A stretch of 59,673 bases of DNA from Staphylococcus cornubiensis (GCF_900183575.1 NZ_FXUZ01000011.1:1-59673), one strand, 5' to 3'. Counted from the stretch's first letter, positions 21,745 to 32,420 are shown. The notes: generated by a model not told the origin, from the sequence alone. Translations and numbers: made by a program.

Positions 21745-22815
21745 GTGAAAGAACGGCGTATTATTCATATTGATATGGATTTTTTCTTTGCGCAAGTTGA
21801 AGTGAGAGACAATCCGAGTTTACGAGGCAAGCCTGTCATCGTAGGAGGTAAGGCAAGTGGACGTGGTGTCGTATCAACAGCATCCTATGAAGCGCGTGCT
21901 TTTGGAGTCCATTCCGCAATGCCCATGGCGCGTGCCTACCAATTGTGTCCGAATGGTTATTATGTGACACCACGTTTTGAAGCCTATAAAGCAGCGTCAC
22001 AACAAATTATGGAAATCTTTAAAAGCTATACGGAACTGGTCGAGCCGCTTTCACTTGATGAAGCCTATCTGGACATAACTGAACTCGTGCGTCCGGATCT
22101 CCCTGCTTCAAAAATTGCGCAATATATTCGTCGTGATATATATGATAAAACGCAGCTGACCGCTAGTGCCGGAGTGTCCTACAATAAATTTTTAGCAAAG
22201 TTAGCAAGCGGGATGAATAAGCCGAATGGTTTAACGGTGATTGATTACCAAAATGTGCATGACATATTGATGCAGTTAGACATTGGTGATTTTCCAGGCG
22301 TCGGTAAAGCGTCTAAAGAAAAAATGCATGCTCATGGTATTTTTAACGGGAGAGACTTATACGAAAAATCTGAACGAGAACTTGTGTATTTGTTCGGCAA
22401 AAGAGGACATCATTTATATCAACGTGTACGCGGATATGATGAAAGAGAAGTGAAAGCAGAACGCATTCGTAAAAGTGTGGGTGCTGAACGGACATTTTCA
22501 CTCGATACGAATGATGATGAAGAGATATTACAAAAAATTGAAATGCTTAGTGAGAAAATTGCACAACGACTTGAACAACTGAATCAAGCGGGACATACGG
22601 TCACCGTTAAAATTAAAACCCATCGTTTTGAAAACTTTTCTAAGCAACAAAGTTTGATGACACCGGTGAGAGATGCAGATGAAATTTACCAAATCGCGTA
22701 TGAATTGTATTATGAATTGAAAGAAGCAGAAGTCCCGATACGTTTAGTCGGTGTAACGGTGGGTGGTTTGCAAGATGCCTTTTTTAGAAACATGACGATA
22801 TATGACTTTTTATAA
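21745..22815 (+). CDS. dinB: DNA polymerase IV (Y family)
   Basis: Error-prone translesion polymerase. The 356-residue protein begins [19 protein letters not shown], with the first metal-binding aspartate in HIDMD, and has the second catalytic site SLDEAYLD near 104-111 and the conserved [16 protein letters not shown]. The helix-hairpin-helix thumb and little-finger domain follow. AGAAGGGAGG precedes the ATG. The usual C-terminal beta-clamp peptide is replaced here by a short [11 protein letters not shown] end, which could serve that role. The last six bases overlap the convergent exonuclease gene. Confidence 0.97.
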   Translation: MKERRIIHIDMDFFFAQVEVRDNPSLRGKPVIVGGKASGRGVVSTASYEARAFGVHSAMPMARAYQLCPNGYYVTPRFEAYKAASQQIMEIFKSYTELVEPLSLDEAYLDITELVRPDLPASKIAQYIRRDIYDKTQLTASAGVSYNKFLAKLASGMNKPNGLTVIDYQNVHDILMQLDIGDFPGVGKASKEKMHAHGIFNGRDLYEKSERELVYLFGKRGHHLYQRVRGYDEREVKAERIRKSVGAERTFSLDTNDDEEILQKIEMLSEKIAQRLEQLNQAGHTVTVKIKTHRFENFSKQQSLMTPVRDADEIYQIAYELYYELKEAEVPIRLVGVTVGGLQDAFFRNMTIYDFL

Positions 22816-23370
22816 CATATCTTTATCTGTCAGTTGTTTGCCGTAAATCTGAATGACATTGTCAAGACTAGGATAATGTTTGAGTAAACGATACGTAATC
22901 ATTGCGCATGCTTTTGCGTCATTTAAAGCATCGTGATGGCCATGAAAATCAAGTTTGAAATGGGACATCATATGTTTTAAACCGTGACGATGCGCAGATA
23001 CTGTACGTTTTGCGAGTTGGTATGAACAAAAATAAGTCATCGGTGGTGTGTTGAGTTTTTCGGCTTGGATGCTTGCATGAAGCACGGACATATCAAAAGC
23101 GGCGTTATGTGCAACAACTGGAAGGTCACCGATAAATTGCAGCATATAAGGGTAAACATATGCAAAGTCCGGTGATTGCTTTACATCATGTGCATGTATA
23201 CCATGAACTTCGATGTTTCGTGACGCAAAAAAGTCGTTCGGATTCACTAACGTATAAAATGTTTCTACAATCTCATTGGCAACGACTTTGACCATGCCTA
23301 CTGAACAAATGCTCGTACGCTTATGGTTGGCTGTTTCAAAATCGAGCGCGACAAAACTATTTTTCGTCAT
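22810..23370 (-). CDS. DEDDh 3'-5' exonuclease (DnaQ/polymerase III epsilon-like)
   Basis: A 186-residue stand-alone exonuclease domain. The catalytic motifs are all present: Exo [11 protein letters not shown] at residues 6-15, Exo [12 protein letters not shown] near 93-102 and Exo III H-x4-D in [10 protein letters not shown] near 147-156. No polymerase domain is attached. The start at 23370 follows GAAAGGATG with a proper gap; an ATG 18 bases upstream lies within that site. It converges with dinB, and their stop codons overlap by six bases. The substrate (DNA or RNA) is not clear. Confidence 0.88.
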   Translation of the reverse strand: MTKNSFVALDFETANHKRTSICSVGMVKVVANEIVETFYTLVNPNDFFASRNIEVHGIHAHDVKQSPDFAYVYPYMLQFIGDLPVVAHNAAFDMSVLHASIQAEKLNTPPMTYFCSYQLAKRTVSAHRHGLKHMMSHFKLDFHGHHDALNDAKACAMITYRLLKHYPSLDNVIQIYGKQLTDKDML

Positions 23371-23388
23371 AGCCTTACATCCTTTCAA

Positions 23389-23590
23389 AATGATAGATAA
23401 ATATTAGCACATTTGGAAGTGAGTTGAAAATAAGTTGATGTTGAGGTGTTTTATGGAAAGGTGAACTGGATCTCAATCATTACATTTGATAACTATCGAG
23501 AAATGAGGACATGTTAAGCAAAATCGTGTCTAAATATGAATGTGATCGGGGGATATTTTTGTCAGAAAGCCTTGCTTAATATCTGTAGCA
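23389..23590. other. Intergenic region between ftnA terminator and exonuclease gene
   Basis: AT-rich; no gene, repeat or clear promoter is identified. Confidence 0.3.
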
Positions 23591-23625
23591 AGAAAAGGAT
23601 TGAGACAAATTTTTAGCCTCAATCC
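23591..23625 (-). terminator. Terminator after ftnA
   Basis: GGATTGAG at 23597-23604 pairs with CTCAATCC at 23618-23625. On the minus strand the stem is followed by TTTTCTTG. Confidence 0.75.
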
Positions 23626-23635
23626 ATTCATTGAT

Positions 23636-24139
23636 TTATGCTTCAACTTCGAATTTACGTGCTGCTAACTCTTTTTCATAAAGGTAAAGCGCATTTGAAT
23701 CATCACCAATACGTTTTAAATAATCGATGTGTGTTTCAAACATAGATTCTTCTTCTACTTGCTCATCTAAAAACCAATTTAAAAATGAAATTGTCGCATA
23801 ATCTTTATGTTCATGTGCAATTTCGGATAAGTCATAAAAGCGATGTGTCACGTCTTGTTCTTGTTTTAAACCATCTTCAAATGTTTCAAGAATACTATTG
23901 AACTCGACTTTTGGTGCATCAACTTGACTGAATACAGCTTGTTCACCACGGTCATTAATGTAATCATAAATTTTTTGACCATGAAAACGTTCCTCTTTTG
24001 CCTGTTGGATGTAAAAATTCGCAAAGCCCTCGTACGAATGATAATCACAGTAAGAAGCCATCGCCATATAAGCGTGTGCTGCAAAAAATTCGTGGTTCAT
24101 TTGACGATTTAATGCATTTAATAATTTTTCATTTAACAT
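23636..24139 (-). CDS. ftnA: Bacterial non-haem ferritin
   Basis: Cytosolic iron-storage protein; 24 subunits form a cage that oxidises and stores iron. The 167-residue protein has the ferroxidase residues: E17 in [13 protein letters not shown], then E50 and H53 in [10 protein letters not shown], with further acidic sites in the third and fourth helices. GGGGTG precedes the ATG at 24139; a GTG three codons upstream is part of that site and is rejected. A PerR-like box lies upstream at 24203-24217, consistent with peroxide and iron control known for ftnA in S. aureus. Confidence 0.96.
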   Translation of the reverse strand: MLNEKLLNALNRQMNHEFFAAHAYMAMASYCDYHSYEGFANFYIQQAKEERFHGQKIYDYINDRGEQAVFSQVDAPKVEFNSILETFEDGLKQEQDVTHRFYDLSEIAHEHKDYATISFLNWFLDEQVEEESMFETHIDYLKRIGDDSNALYLYEKELAARKFEVEA

Positions 24140-24202
24140 ATCAATCACCCCTAAAATCTTTGGTATCTATATAGTGTACCCTATATTGTGGGCAATATTC
24201 AA

Positions 24203-24217
24203 AAAGAATAATTATAA
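24203..24217 (-). promoter_or_regulatory. PerR-like box upstream of ftnA
   Basis: Read on the minus strand the sequence is TTATAATTATTCTTT, matching 12 of 15 positions of the PerR consensus TTATAATnATTATAA. It lies about 64 bases upstream of the ftnA start, next to a candidate promoter (TTGCCC, then TATATA 16 bases on). Fur boxes are similar, so the regulator is inferred. Confidence 0.6.
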
Positions 24218-24277
24218 AAGTTTGAATTTCATTAAGTTAACAGTCAGCATATCAGTGTTGAGTGGTTATCTTTTCAT

Positions 24278-24305
24278 TTGGTAATTTCGGTTGCCATGTT
24301 ATAAT
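24278..24305 (+). promoter_or_regulatory. Extended -10 promoter for murT-gatD
   Basis: TGTTATAAT at 24297-24305 is a TGn-extended -10 and TTGGTA at 24278-24283 matches four of six -35 bases with a 16-base spacer. It is 31 bases before the murT start. Confidence 0.6.
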
Positions 24306-24335
24306 ATTGTAGGAAATCGGAGGAGAATGTTGAAT

Positions 24336-25646
24336 ATGAGACAATGGACAGCAATTAATATGGCAAAGCTCGCAAGAAAAGCGAGTCGTGCAACAGGGCG
24401 TAAAGGGACAGATTTACCAGGTCAAGTTGCGCGCAAAATTGATCAAAATATTTTACGTAAATTGGCTGGCCGAGTAGATGAAGTCGTGTTTGTCAGCGGT
24501 ACGAATGGTAAAACAACGACATCAAACTTAATCGGTCATACTTTAAAGGCAAATCATATCGAAATTATTCACAACAATGAAGGTGCGAACATGGCTGCTG
24601 GGATTACTTCAGCTTTCATCGTCCAGTCGACACCTCAAACTAAAATTGCCATCATTGAAATTGATGAAGGCTCTATTCCGCGTGTATTAAATGAAATGAC
24701 ACCAACAAAAATGGTATTTACAAACTTTTTTAGAGACCAAATGGACCGTTTTGGTGAAATTGATATTATGGTGAATGGGATTATTTCAGCGATTCAAAAT
24801 AAAGGTATTCAGTTGTTATTGAATGCAGATGATCCATTTGTGACACGCTTAAAAATCGCAAGTGATCATGTCACATATTATGGCATGAAAGCTCATGCAT
24901 ATGAATTTGAACAGTCAACGATGAATGAAAGTCGTTATTGTCCGAATTGTGGGTCATTACTGAACTATTCTCACATTCATTACAATCAGCTCGGTCATTA
25001 TACTTGTCATTGTGGCTTTAAACGTGAAACACCACAATATGAAATTTCTTCCTTTACAGTCGATCCATTTATTGAAATGACTGTAAATGATACAAAATTT
25101 AATATGAAAATTGCAGGAGACTTTAATGCCTACAACGCACTTGCAGCGTATACAGTATTACGAGAGTTAGGTCTCAACGATGAATCGATTCGTAAAGGCT
25201 TTGAAACCTACACATCTGATAACGGTCGTATGCAGTATTTCGAAAAAGGGCAGAAAAAAGCGCTCATCAACTTAGCGAAAAATCCTGCCGGTATGAATGC
25301 ATCGATTGCCATGGGTGAAAAGTTAGATGAGTCAAAAGTGTATGTACTGAGCCTGAACGACTTTGCAGCTGATGGTAGAGATACATCATGGATTTATGAT
25401 GCTGACTTTGAAAAGTTAAATGAGCAAACGATAGAGGCGATTATCGTCACAGGTTCACGCGCAGAAGAATTGCAATTGCGATTAAAACTTGCAGAAGTGA
25501 CAGCGCCGATTATTCTAGAAAAAGATATTCATAAAGCGACAGCGTTGACGATGGACTATAATAGTTTTACTGTTGCGATTCCAAACTACACGTCTTTAGC
25601 GCCAATGCTCGAACAACTGAACCGTTCATTTAAGGAGGTCGATTAA
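24336..25646 (+). CDS. murT: Lipid II isoglutaminyl synthase, Mur-ligase-like subunit MurT
   Basis: With GatD it amidates the alpha-carboxyl of D-Glu in lipid II, needed for cross-linking and for beta-lactam and lysozyme resistance. The 436-residue protein has the Mur-ligase ATP site [12 protein letters not shown] near residues 58-69, a four-cysteine zinc ribbon (CPNCG and CHCG near 205-230) inserted in the central domain, and the C-terminal domain with [15 protein letters not shown], which contains the aspartate that completes the GatD active site. GGAGGAG sets the start at 24336. gatD starts one base after its stop. Confidence 0.97.
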   Translation: MRQWTAINMAKLARKASRATGRKGTDLPGQVARKIDQNILRKLAGRVDEVVFVSGTNGKTTTSNLIGHTLKANHIEIIHNNEGANMAAGITSAFIVQSTPQTKIAIIEIDEGSIPRVLNEMTPTKMVFTNFFRDQMDRFGEIDIMVNGIISAIQNKGIQLLLNADDPFVTRLKIASDHVTYYGMKAHAYEFEQSTMNESRYCPNCGSLLNYSHIHYNQLGHYTCHCGFKRETPQYEISSFTVDPFIEMTVNDTKFNMKIAGDFNAYNALAAYTVLRELGLNDESIRKGFETYTSDNGRMQYFEKGQKKALINLAKNPAGMNASIAMGEKLDESKVYVLSLNDFAADGRDTSWIYDADFEKLNEQTIEAIIVTGSRAEELQLRLKLAEVTAPIILEKDIHKATALTMDYNSFTVAIPNYTSLAPMLEQLNRSFKEVD

Positions 25647-25647
25647 T

Positions 25648-26373
25648 ATGCACGAACTGACTGTCTATCATTTTATGCCAGATAAACTTAATTTATATAG
25701 TGATATTGGTAACATTATGGCGTTGAAGTACCGTGCTAAAAAGCGTGGCATTCATCTTAACGTGGTTGATGTGAATGATACTGAAAACGTCGACCTTTCT
25801 AAAGCGGATATTTTCTTCATTGGTGGGGGAAGTGACCGTGAACAAAGTTTAGCAACTGAGTCATTACGCAAGATTAAAACTGAACTGAAAGCAGCGATAG
25901 AAGATGGTTTGCCAGGATTAACTGTGTGTGGTGGTTATCAGTTTTTAGGTGAAAAGTACATTACGCCAGATGGTCAAGAACTTGAAGGGCTACACATTTT
26001 AGACTTTTATACAGAATCTAAAAAAGAGCGTTTAACAGGTGATATCGTTATCGAAAGTGATACATTTGGCACAATTGTCGGTTTTGAAAATCACGGGGGT
26101 CGCACGTACCATAATTACGATACATTAGGTACGGTGACACACGGCTATGGTAATAATGATACAGACTTTAAAGAAGGCATTCATTATAAAAACTTGTTAG
26201 GAACGTATTTACATGGTCCAATTTTACCGAAAAACCATGAAATGACGGACTATTTATTAAAAGCTGCCGCAGAACGAAAAGGTATTCCGTTTGAACCACT
26301 TCATATTGATAATGCAGAAGAAGAACAAGCGAAACAAGTATTAGTAGACCGCGCACGTAAAAATAAAGGTTAA
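25648..26373 (+). CDS. gatD: Lipid II isoglutaminyl synthase, glutamine amidotransferase subunit GatD
   Basis: Releases ammonia from glutamine and passes it to MurT. In this 241-residue class I (CobB/CobQ-type) amidotransferase the nucleophile is C94 ([10 protein letters not shown]) and the catalytic histidine H189 (TYLHGPIL); R128 matches the arginine that holds glutamine in the S. aureus enzyme. There is no classical Glu of a triad, as expected: an aspartate from MurT is used. AAGGAGG overlaps the murT 3' end, supporting coupled translation. Confidence 0.97.
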   Translation: MHELTVYHFMPDKLNLYSDIGNIMALKYRAKKRGIHLNVVDVNDTENVDLSKADIFFIGGGSDREQSLATESLRKIKTELKAAIEDGLPGLTVCGGYQFLGEKYITPDGQELEGLHILDFYTESKKERLTGDIVIESDTFGTIVGFENHGGRTYHNYDTLGTVTHGYGNNDTDFKEGIHYKNLLGTYLHGPILPKNHEMTDYLLKAAAERKGIPFEPLHIDNAEEEQAKQVLVDRARKNKG

Positions 26374-26458
26374 AGAAAAAGACGAGATAAAATTTTTGAT
26401 TGTCTGAGTTGATATATGAATCAGATTGTCCTCATTGATAACCTTGTTAAATCTTCAC

Positions 26459-26553
26459 AATTGCTGTCATGGACTCGCGTTACTAGGGGACTTTCCTCAA
26501 CTCAATTCGGCTGCGTCTGATCCCTCAGGAGTCTCGTCCATTTTAGCAATTTC
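26459..26553 (-). repeat. Short variant of the modular hairpin family
   Basis: Ends are ATTGC-like and AGCAATTT. On the minus strand it carries the conserved left arm (GAGACTCCTGAGGGATCAGA) and right arm (GAGGAAAGTCCCCTAGTAAC), but the paired variable stem is missing: only ATTCGGC-type half remains before the left arm. This looks like a deletion derivative. Confidence 0.6.
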
Positions 26554-26656
26554 ATTTCTAATGTGAGTAATCAATGTGGGCAAATCTCCCAAATATAGCA
26601 TTTCAAATTTTTTCTATGAGCAATCAAAACTGGATGTATATTTTTAGCAAGATATC

Positions 26657-26697
26657 AAAAGACTGGGAAAGCGTGATCAGCTCCCAGTCTTTTTCTA
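26657..26697. terminator. Strong hairpin terminator in gatD/UPF0421 gap
   Basis: AAAAGACTGGGA at 26657-26668 pairs with TCCCAGTCTTTT at 26682-26693, followed by more T on the plus strand. It is 280 bases after gatD and could also act on the minus strand. Confidence 0.6.
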
Positions 26698-26826
26698 TTG
26701 ACGGACTTATATCCATTATTGATGAGCGTATCGTCGAAAAATAATGATGAATTGGACATAAAAAAATGATGATATAGATTGTCCTCATTTCAGAAACTTG
26801 CCCTCTGTTTCCTGTATTTGGAGTGA

Positions 26827-26959
26827 GATTGCCTGAAGGCTGAGACTCCTGAGGCAGCAGCTGAAGCTGAAAATCCAATTTGCCTACCACATTAATTTAT
26901 CAAACTCAGGCAAATTTAGTTGAAGCTTCCCCTGGGAACGCGAAGCCATAAGGGCAATC
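26827..26959 (+). repeat. Modular hairpin family, basic copy
   Basis: GATTGCC opens and GGGCAATC closes the element. Between them are GGCTGAGACTCCTGAGG, then GAAAATCCA, the variable stem ATTTGCC with GGCAAAT, TTAGTTGA, and CCCCTGGGAACGCGAAGCC. GGCT near the left and AGCC near the right can extend the closing stem. This copy has no 116-base module. Confidence 0.75.
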
Positions 26960-27038
26960 ATGAAAACCCAATTTGATATGAGAAACATTGTGGTTGAATT
27001 CAGCTGTAAGATATTGCAAAATTTTTACATCAATGTTG

Positions 27039-28037
27039 TTACTTCACTTTATAACGTAACAGTAAAATACGGTAAATTAACAAGATCTCGTAAATGGTAT
27101 GACTTTTAACTTGGTTATCATCAAATTCATTCAAACCTTTCACCGAGTTCTTCAATGTGGATGCTGCTTTACGCTCAGGTTTAAATGTCCCGCAATTAAA
27201 AATTTGATCCATCCGTTGTGAAATAGAAATCATCGCAATTTTTTCATCGTCATTGAAAATCATCATCGCATCATTTGGCAAATAAATAATATTCGACAAA
27301 TGTGTAATCATCAAGCGGTTTTCATGCGCACGATTCGTTAACCGTCTTAAGCGCAACCACTCATCGGATTGACTGCGGCTTTTATGATAATTGAGCTCAT
27401 CTTTTTGATACCCCAGTAGTTCTTCAATACGCGTATTCATCACGTGTAATTTTTGAACGGCTTGATCACTTTTTTTTGAATGAAATAAACCAATCACAAG
27501 TTCTTTCATTCGTGCATCAAATAAATGATAAATCTCTCTTTCTGAATTTGCGATAAGCACATCAATTTGGTCATAATATTTGGGTGGTAAAATGATGAAG
27601 TTAACAAGTCCAGCAGTTCCTAAACCTATGAAGGCTGTTAATAAGCGTGAAAAGAAATTAAAAAAATAGTCTTCATGAATATCAGGAATCATTGCTAAAG
27701 CGGTAAGTGTCGCAACTGTAATCCCAACGTGTAAGTTAAAGCGAATACAAAGTAAGATCGTTAAGGTCGCTGTTAAACCATACGTGAGTGCAGAATCATC
27801 ACCTAAAAAGTAAGTACAGACGACAGCGATAAATGCACCGATGACTGTAGCGGGGAGTCGTTTATATCCTTTTCGAATGGAAGCTTTAACAGTGGGTTCA
27901 ATCGTCACAACGGCTGATAAAATTGCAAAAATAGGATTAAGATCAAGTGACAAACAAAAAAGGGCTGTAAGAAAAGCGGCTAACCCTGTTTTCAGTGTAC
28001 GTGCACCGACCAAATTTTTATACCATTTCTCCTTCAT
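27039..28037 (-). CDS. UPF0421/FUSC family membrane protein (aromatic acid exporter-like)
   Basis: A 332-residue protein with about five N-terminal membrane segments (LAAFLTALFCLSLDLNPIFA onward, to residue about 165) and a long cytoplasmic helical C-terminus. This is the architecture of the UPF0421 group of the aromatic-acid-exporter superfamily; the substrate in staphylococci is not known. The start at 28037 is chosen from GGAG upstream; an ATG at 28058 in frame is less well placed. It is divergent from map. A second member of the superfamily lies at 54414-55508. Confidence 0.85.
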   Translation of the reverse strand: MKEKWYKNLVGARTLKTGLAAFLTALFCLSLDLNPIFAILSAVVTIEPTVKASIRKGYKRLPATVIGAFIAVVCTYFLGDDSALTYGLTATLTILLCIRFNLHVGITVATLTALAMIPDIHEDYFFNFFSRLLTAFIGLGTAGLVNFIILPPKYYDQIDVLIANSEREIYHLFDARMKELVIGLFHSKKSDQAVQKLHVMNTRIEELLGYQKDELNYHKSRSQSDEWLRLRRLTNRAHENRLMITHLSNIIYLPNDAMMIFNDDEKIAMISISQRMDQIFNCGTFKPERKAASTLKNSVKGLNEFDDNQVKSHTIYEILLIYRILLLRYKVK

Positions 28038-28131
28038 AATTCGTATCTCCTGTTCCATAGTTCATTATTAGTATATCAAAAATTTTTTGTTATAATAAGG
28101 ACTGTATAAACTTTTAGAAGGAACGGGATAA

Positions 28132-28896
<765 letters not shown>

Positions 28897-28901
28897 TTTC
28901 G

Positions 28902-28911
28902 GACTTAAGTC
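28902..28911. promoter_or_regulatory. Palindrome GACTTAAGTC, candidate VraR operator
   Basis: A perfect 10-bp palindrome lies 27 bases before a possible -35 of the vraU promoter. It contains ACT-N2-AGT, which resembles the VraR binding pattern reported for S. aureus as I recall it. VraR autoregulates this operon in S. aureus, so an operator is expected here; the assignment is inference. Confidence 0.4.
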
Positions 28912-28920
28912 TTAATGGGA

Positions 28921-28963
28921 AATGGTTCTGTAGCCTATTATCAAGGTTATAGAACCATTTTAT
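28921..28963 (+). terminator. Terminator after map
   Basis: A 16-bp stem: AATGGTTCT GTAGCCT at 28921-28936 pairs with AGGTTAT AGAACCATT at 28944-28959 (two wobbles), followed by TTTTATAAT. Confidence 0.8.
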
Positions 28964-28966
28964 AAT
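28938..28966 (+). promoter_or_regulatory. Possible vra operon promoter overlapping the map terminator
   Basis: TATAAT at 28961-28966 with TTATCA (four of six) at 28938-28943 and a 17-base spacer, 27 bases before the vraU start. The -35 falls in the loop of the map terminator. Confidence 0.4.
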
Positions 28967-28993
28967 AGGGGTAACGTTAGAGGTGATTCCAAA

Positions 28994-29383
28994 ATGTTAC
29001 AACTATTAAAAAGTTATTTTGAAAAATTCTTTCATGATGTTTATCAACAACTGTTTAATCAATATTTGAATCGATTAGATATTCAAATTCAAAACATTGA
29101 CTGTGCAATGGCATATATCGAACGAAAAAAATTGCAAGTACGGATGATGATTGACAGAAGAACGATTGAATTGGAAAATAAATATATCGACTTAATGAAT
29201 GATTACCATCTATCAAGTGCTAAAGTGATTGAAGGTGGCGACATCAATTCGATTAAAAGTGATCTGAATGAAATTGAAAAAGAGTATGCGCAATTGGAAA
29301 ATTACTTCCTCAAGTTGAGAGAAGACAAGGGCTATATGAAAAAGGAATGCGATTTTGTGCAATCCTTAATGTATGCATACTAG
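28994..29383 (+). CDS. vraU: VraU-like hypothetical protein, first gene of vra operon
   Basis: A 129-residue helical protein of unknown function, identified by position as the first gene of the vraU-vraT-vraS-vraR operon. The sequence is coiled-coil-rich, with many charged residues (AMAYIERKKLQVRMMIDRR, then EKEYAQLENYFLKLREDK) and no membrane segment. AGAGGTGATTCC is the ribosome binding site. It is 12 bases ahead of vraT. Confidence 0.8.
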   Translation: MLQLLKSYFEKFFHDVYQQLFNQYLNRLDIQIQNIDCAMAYIERKKLQVRMMIDRRTIELENKYIDLMNDYHLSSAKVIEGGDINSIKSDLNEIEKEYAQLENYFLKLREDKGYMKKECDFVQSLMYAY

Positions 29384-29395
29384 AAAGGTGGAAAT

Positions 29396-30097
29396 ATGAC
29401 ACAAAAATATATTTCGACTGAATTACTCATTATTTTTACTGCGCTGATGATTATTGCGAATCTGTACTATATCTTTTTTGAGAAAATTGGTTTCCTATTC
29501 GTTTTATTATTAGGCAGTATTTTAATGTATGTCGGTTATATTTACTTTCATAAAGTGCGTGGGTTGCTATTCTTTTGGATCGGCGCATTAATGATTTTAT
29601 TTACGTTGTTATCAAATAAATACACATTAGTCATACTGTTTATATTTATGATTATCGTTGCCGTGCGTTACTTGATTTACAAAAGACGTCCACTTCAAGT
29701 GTTATCAACAGAAGATACTGCACAAACACCTGCCTTTATTAAGCAAAAATGGTTTGGAGAACAAAAAACACCCGTTTATGTTTATAAATGGGAAGACTTG
29801 CAAATTCAACACGGTATTGGTGATGTGGTTGTAGATATGACGAAAGCGGCGAATTTAAAAATGCAAAACCATGTCGTCATTCGTCACCTTGTAGGTAAAG
29901 TGCAGGTGGTGGTACCGCTCAATTATAATGTGAATCTTAATGTTGCAGCATTTTACGGTAATGTGACTTTAGATCAACAGCATTTTAAAGTTGAAAATAA
30001 TAATATTCTCATGCAATCGCAACACAAACCAGAAAATTATACCGTTAACATCTTCGTCTCAACATTTATTGGTGATGTTGAGGTGGTTTATCGATGA
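29396..30097 (+). CDS. vraT: VraT (YvqF/LiaF-type) cell-wall stress regulator
   Basis: Membrane protein that acts with VraS and VraR in sensing cell-wall damage; LiaF in Bacillus inhibits the homologous kinase. The 233-residue protein has four N-terminal membrane segments in the first 95 residues and a C-terminal LiaF-type beta-rich domain ([12 protein letters not shown] near 141-152, [10 protein letters not shown] at the end). Its stop overlaps the vraS start by four bases (ATGA). Confidence 0.94.
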   Translation: MTQKYISTELLIIFTALMIIANLYYIFFEKIGFLFVLLLGSILMYVGYIYFHKVRGLLFFWIGALMILFTLLSNKYTLVILFIFMIIVAVRYLIYKRRPLQVLSTEDTAQTPAFIKQKWFGEQKTPVYVYKWEDLQIQHGIGDVVVDMTKAANLKMQNHVVIRHLVGKVQVVVPLNYNVNLNVAAFYGNVTLDQQHFKVENNNILMQSQHKPENYTVNIFVSTFIGDVEVVYR

Positions 30098-31137
30098 ATC
30101 ACTATGTCCGAGCGATAGGTTCTATGTTAATACTTGTTTATAGTATGCTCACCGCGTTTTTCTTTATTGATAAAGTATTTACGAATATTATTTTCTTTCA
30201 AGGTATGTTTTATACACAAATTTTAGGAATTCCAGTGTTTATCTTTTTAAATTTAGTCGTCATTTTTTTATGTATTATTGTAGGTAGTGTGTTAGCATAC
30301 AAAATCAACCAGCAAAATGATTGGCTCAAACAGCAAATTGTTCGTGCTTTTGAAGGTGAAACGGTGGGGATTAACGACCAACAACTCGAGCTGTATAATG
30401 AAACGATTGAATTGTATCAAGCGCTCGTTCCACTGAACCAAGAATTGCATAAGATGCGGATTAAAACACAAAATTTGACGAATGAAACGTATAATTTAAA
30501 TGATTTGAAAGTCAAAAAAATTATTGAAGATGAACGACAACGTCTCGCACGTGAATTACATGATAGTGTGTCGCAACAACTTTTTGCGGCGAGTATGATG
30601 TTGTCAGCAATTAAGGAAACAGATTTAACACCACCGTTAGACCAACAAATTCCAACGCTTGAAAAAATGGTTCAAGATTCACAACTGGAAATGCGTGCAC
30701 TATTACTCCACTTAAGACCTATCGGATTAAAGGACAAATCGTTAGGAGAAGGGATTAAATCGCTTGTCACGGACTTGCAACGAAAAGTACCCATTAAAGT
30801 TGTGCAAGAAATTGATGAGTTTGAAGTGCCTAAAGGAATTGAGGATCACCTCTTTAGAATTACACAAGAAGCGATTTCCAATACGTTACGACATGCTGAG
30901 GGAACACAAGTGACAGTAGAATTACTGAATCGTAATGATTATTTGTTATTGCGTATACAAGATGATGGCATTGGTTTTAATGTCGATGATAAATTAGAAC
31001 AAAGTTATGGATTAAAAAATATGCGTGAACGTGCGATAGAGATTGGTGCCACGTTCCATATCGTCTCATTACCAGATGCAGGGACGAGAATAGAAGTTAA
31101 AGCACCACTTGAAAAGGAGGAACAGCATGACAATTAA
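30094..31137 (+). CDS. vraS: Sensor histidine kinase VraS
   Basis: Membrane kinase that phosphorylates VraR when cell-wall synthesis is blocked, for example by vancomycin or beta-lactams. In 347 residues there are two N-terminal membrane segments with a very short outside loop (about 10-30 and 40-68), a HisKA_3 dimerisation domain with the phosphorylated H156 in [11 protein letters not shown], and a HATPase domain with the N-box [14 protein letters not shown] and GLKNMRERA. This is the NarL-type intramembrane-sensing kinase layout. It overlaps vraR by 11 bases. Confidence 0.97.
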   Translation: MNHYVRAIGSMLILVYSMLTAFFFIDKVFTNIIFFQGMFYTQILGIPVFIFLNLVVIFLCIIVGSVLAYKINQQNDWLKQQIVRAFEGETVGINDQQLELYNETIELYQALVPLNQELHKMRIKTQNLTNETYNLNDLKVKKIIEDERQRLARELHDSVSQQLFAASMMLSAIKETDLTPPLDQQIPTLEKMVQDSQLEMRALLLHLRPIGLKDKSLGEGIKSLVTDLQRKVPIKVVQEIDEFEVPKGIEDHLFRITQEAISNTLRHAEGTQVTVELLNRNDYLLLRIQDDGIGFNVDDKLEQSYGLKNMRERAIEIGATFHIVSLPDAGTRIEVKAPLEKEEQHDN

Positions 31138-31756
31138 AGTATTATTTGTTGATGATCATGAAATGGTACGTATTGGTATCTCGAGTTATTTGTCAACGCA
31201 ACCGGATATCGAAGTTGTTGGAGAAGGGGCGTCGGGTAAAGAAGCCATTGCAAAGGCGCACGAACTGAAACCGGATTTAATTTTAATGGATTTAGTGATG
31301 ACTGATATGGATGGCGTTGAAGCAACAATGCAAATTAAGAAAGACTTACCACAGATTAAAGTCGTCATGCTTACAAGCTACATTGAAGATAAAGAAGTGT
31401 ATCGTGCGTTAGACGCCGGTGTAGATAGCTATATTTTGAAAACAACAAGTGCCAATGATATTGCTGAAGCAGTACGTAAAACAAGTCGTGGTGAGTCCGT
31501 GTTTGAAGCGGAAGTGCTCGTTAAAATGCGTAATCGAATGAAACAACGTGCAGAGTTATATGAATTATTGACTGAGCGTGAGATGGAAATTTTATTGTTA
31601 ATTTCAAAAGGCTATTCGAACCAAGAAATTGCGAGTGCGTCACACATTACGATTAAGACGGTGAAGACGCATGTGAGTAACATTTTAAGTAAGCTCGAGG
31701 TGCAAGATCGTACGCAGGCTGTGATTTATGCTTTCCAACATGGCTTGATTGAGTAG
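31127..31756 (+). CDS. vraR: Response regulator VraR
   Basis: Transcription activator of the cell-wall stress stimulon. The 209-residue protein has a receiver domain with acid pocket D9/D10, phosphorylated D55 (LMDLVMTD) and K near 105, then a LuxR/NarL helix-turn-helix ([20 protein letters not shown] through [13 protein letters not shown]). AAGGAGG sets the start at 31127; an in-frame ATG at 31109 sits inside vraS with no site. Last gene of the operon; no strong terminator immediately follows. Confidence 0.98.
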   Translation: MTIKVLFVDDHEMVRIGISSYLSTQPDIEVVGEGASGKEAIAKAHELKPDLILMDLVMTDMDGVEATMQIKKDLPQIKVVMLTSYIEDKEVYRALDAGVDSYILKTTSANDIAEAVRKTSRGESVFEAEVLVKMRNRMKQRAELYELLTEREMEILLLISKGYSNQEIASASHITIKTVKTHVSNILSKLEVQDRTQAVIYAFQHGLIE

Positions 31757-31807
31757 AACGTTGGAAAGATGCGCTTCATTTTAAAGTTAAGTTTTTGAGA
31801 TGTTTTT

Positions 31808-31857
31808 CAGATTGCTGAACCGTTTTGTCTTGTCCAAGGCATTGTTTTTGCAATCTG
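31808..31857. repeat. Isolated CAGATTGC/GCAATCTG inverted repeat
   Basis: Eight-base arms at 31808-31815 and 31850-31857 surround 34 bases. The arms contain the GATTGC/GCAATC ends of the modular hairpin family but the inside has no family motif. No T-tract follows, so it is not a standard terminator; it may be an eroded copy. Confidence 0.4.
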
Positions 31858-31970
31858 AAGTGCACAGCTTGAACTGTTAAAAAGTGAATTACATCATCTC
31901 CTGCAACCTTATTTGTTTAACGGATGCATCGGTTGAATGGGATTAAGATAGAATTGAATATAAAAGGGAA

Positions 31971-32019
31971 GGGACTGGGAATTAAGTTTTCCAAGTCCCT
32001 ATACTTTTTATGGACATAT
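31971..32019. terminator. Imperfect hairpin in vraR/carbonic anhydrase gap
   Basis: GGGACT and GGGAA at 31971-31981 pair imperfectly with TTTTCC and AAGTCCC up to 31999, with a T-run shortly after. It may end vraR transcription. Confidence 0.4.
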
Positions 32020-32134
32020 ATCGATTAATGATGATCAAACAGCCAAAAATGAGGATGAATGGGACGTCATCATTGGATGTTATGGGGTTGTCTCCATTTG
32101 ATAACCTATCCCAAGGTGACTGCATTTGATGCAA

Positions 32135-32420
32135 GATTGCCCAGAGGCTGAGACTCCCGAGGGAAGATATAACTAACAAAATCCTGCCATTTAACTTTGA
32201 TAGTGGCTACGGTTTAACGCAGTAGCTGTCTGACTTCTCAATGCTTGTACTTTTGAGAAGTCTAGTCAGCCTTGCGGGGGCAGTACGACGAAATCTTTGT
32301 TCCACATGAGATTTCTGTACTGCTCCCGAAAATCCAATTTGGCTTCCATCCAGTGTACACTTCAATCAAGCCAAATTTAGTTGAGGCATCCCCTGGGAAC
32401 GCGAAGCCATAAGGGCAATC
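32135..32420 (+). repeat. Modular hairpin family, long copy with 116-base module
   Basis: GATTGCCC and GGGCAATC are the ends. The left arm AGGCTGAGACTCCCGAGGGA is followed by the 116-base module B at 32212-32327 (GTTTAACGCAGTAGCTG to GTACTGCTCCC), then GAAAATCCA, the variable stem ATTTGGC with GCCAAAT, TTAGTTGAGGC and CCCCTGGGAACGCGAAGCC. Module B has one hairpin with CTTCTCAA-type arms TGACTTCTCAA and TTGAGAAGTCTAGTCA, and a second with GGGGGCAGTAC and GTACTGCTCCC. Confidence 0.8.

Noticed and set aside
26624..26890. Open frame across the hairpin repeat, minus strand
   Set aside because: It reads through a terminator stem and the repeat arms, so it is not a gene.
31808..31857. Inverted repeat after vraR as its terminator
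   Set aside because: No T-tract follows on either strand and the loop is 34 bases.
31982..32179. Open frame near the long repeat, minus strand
   Set aside because: Composed mainly of repeat sequence; no ribosome binding site.
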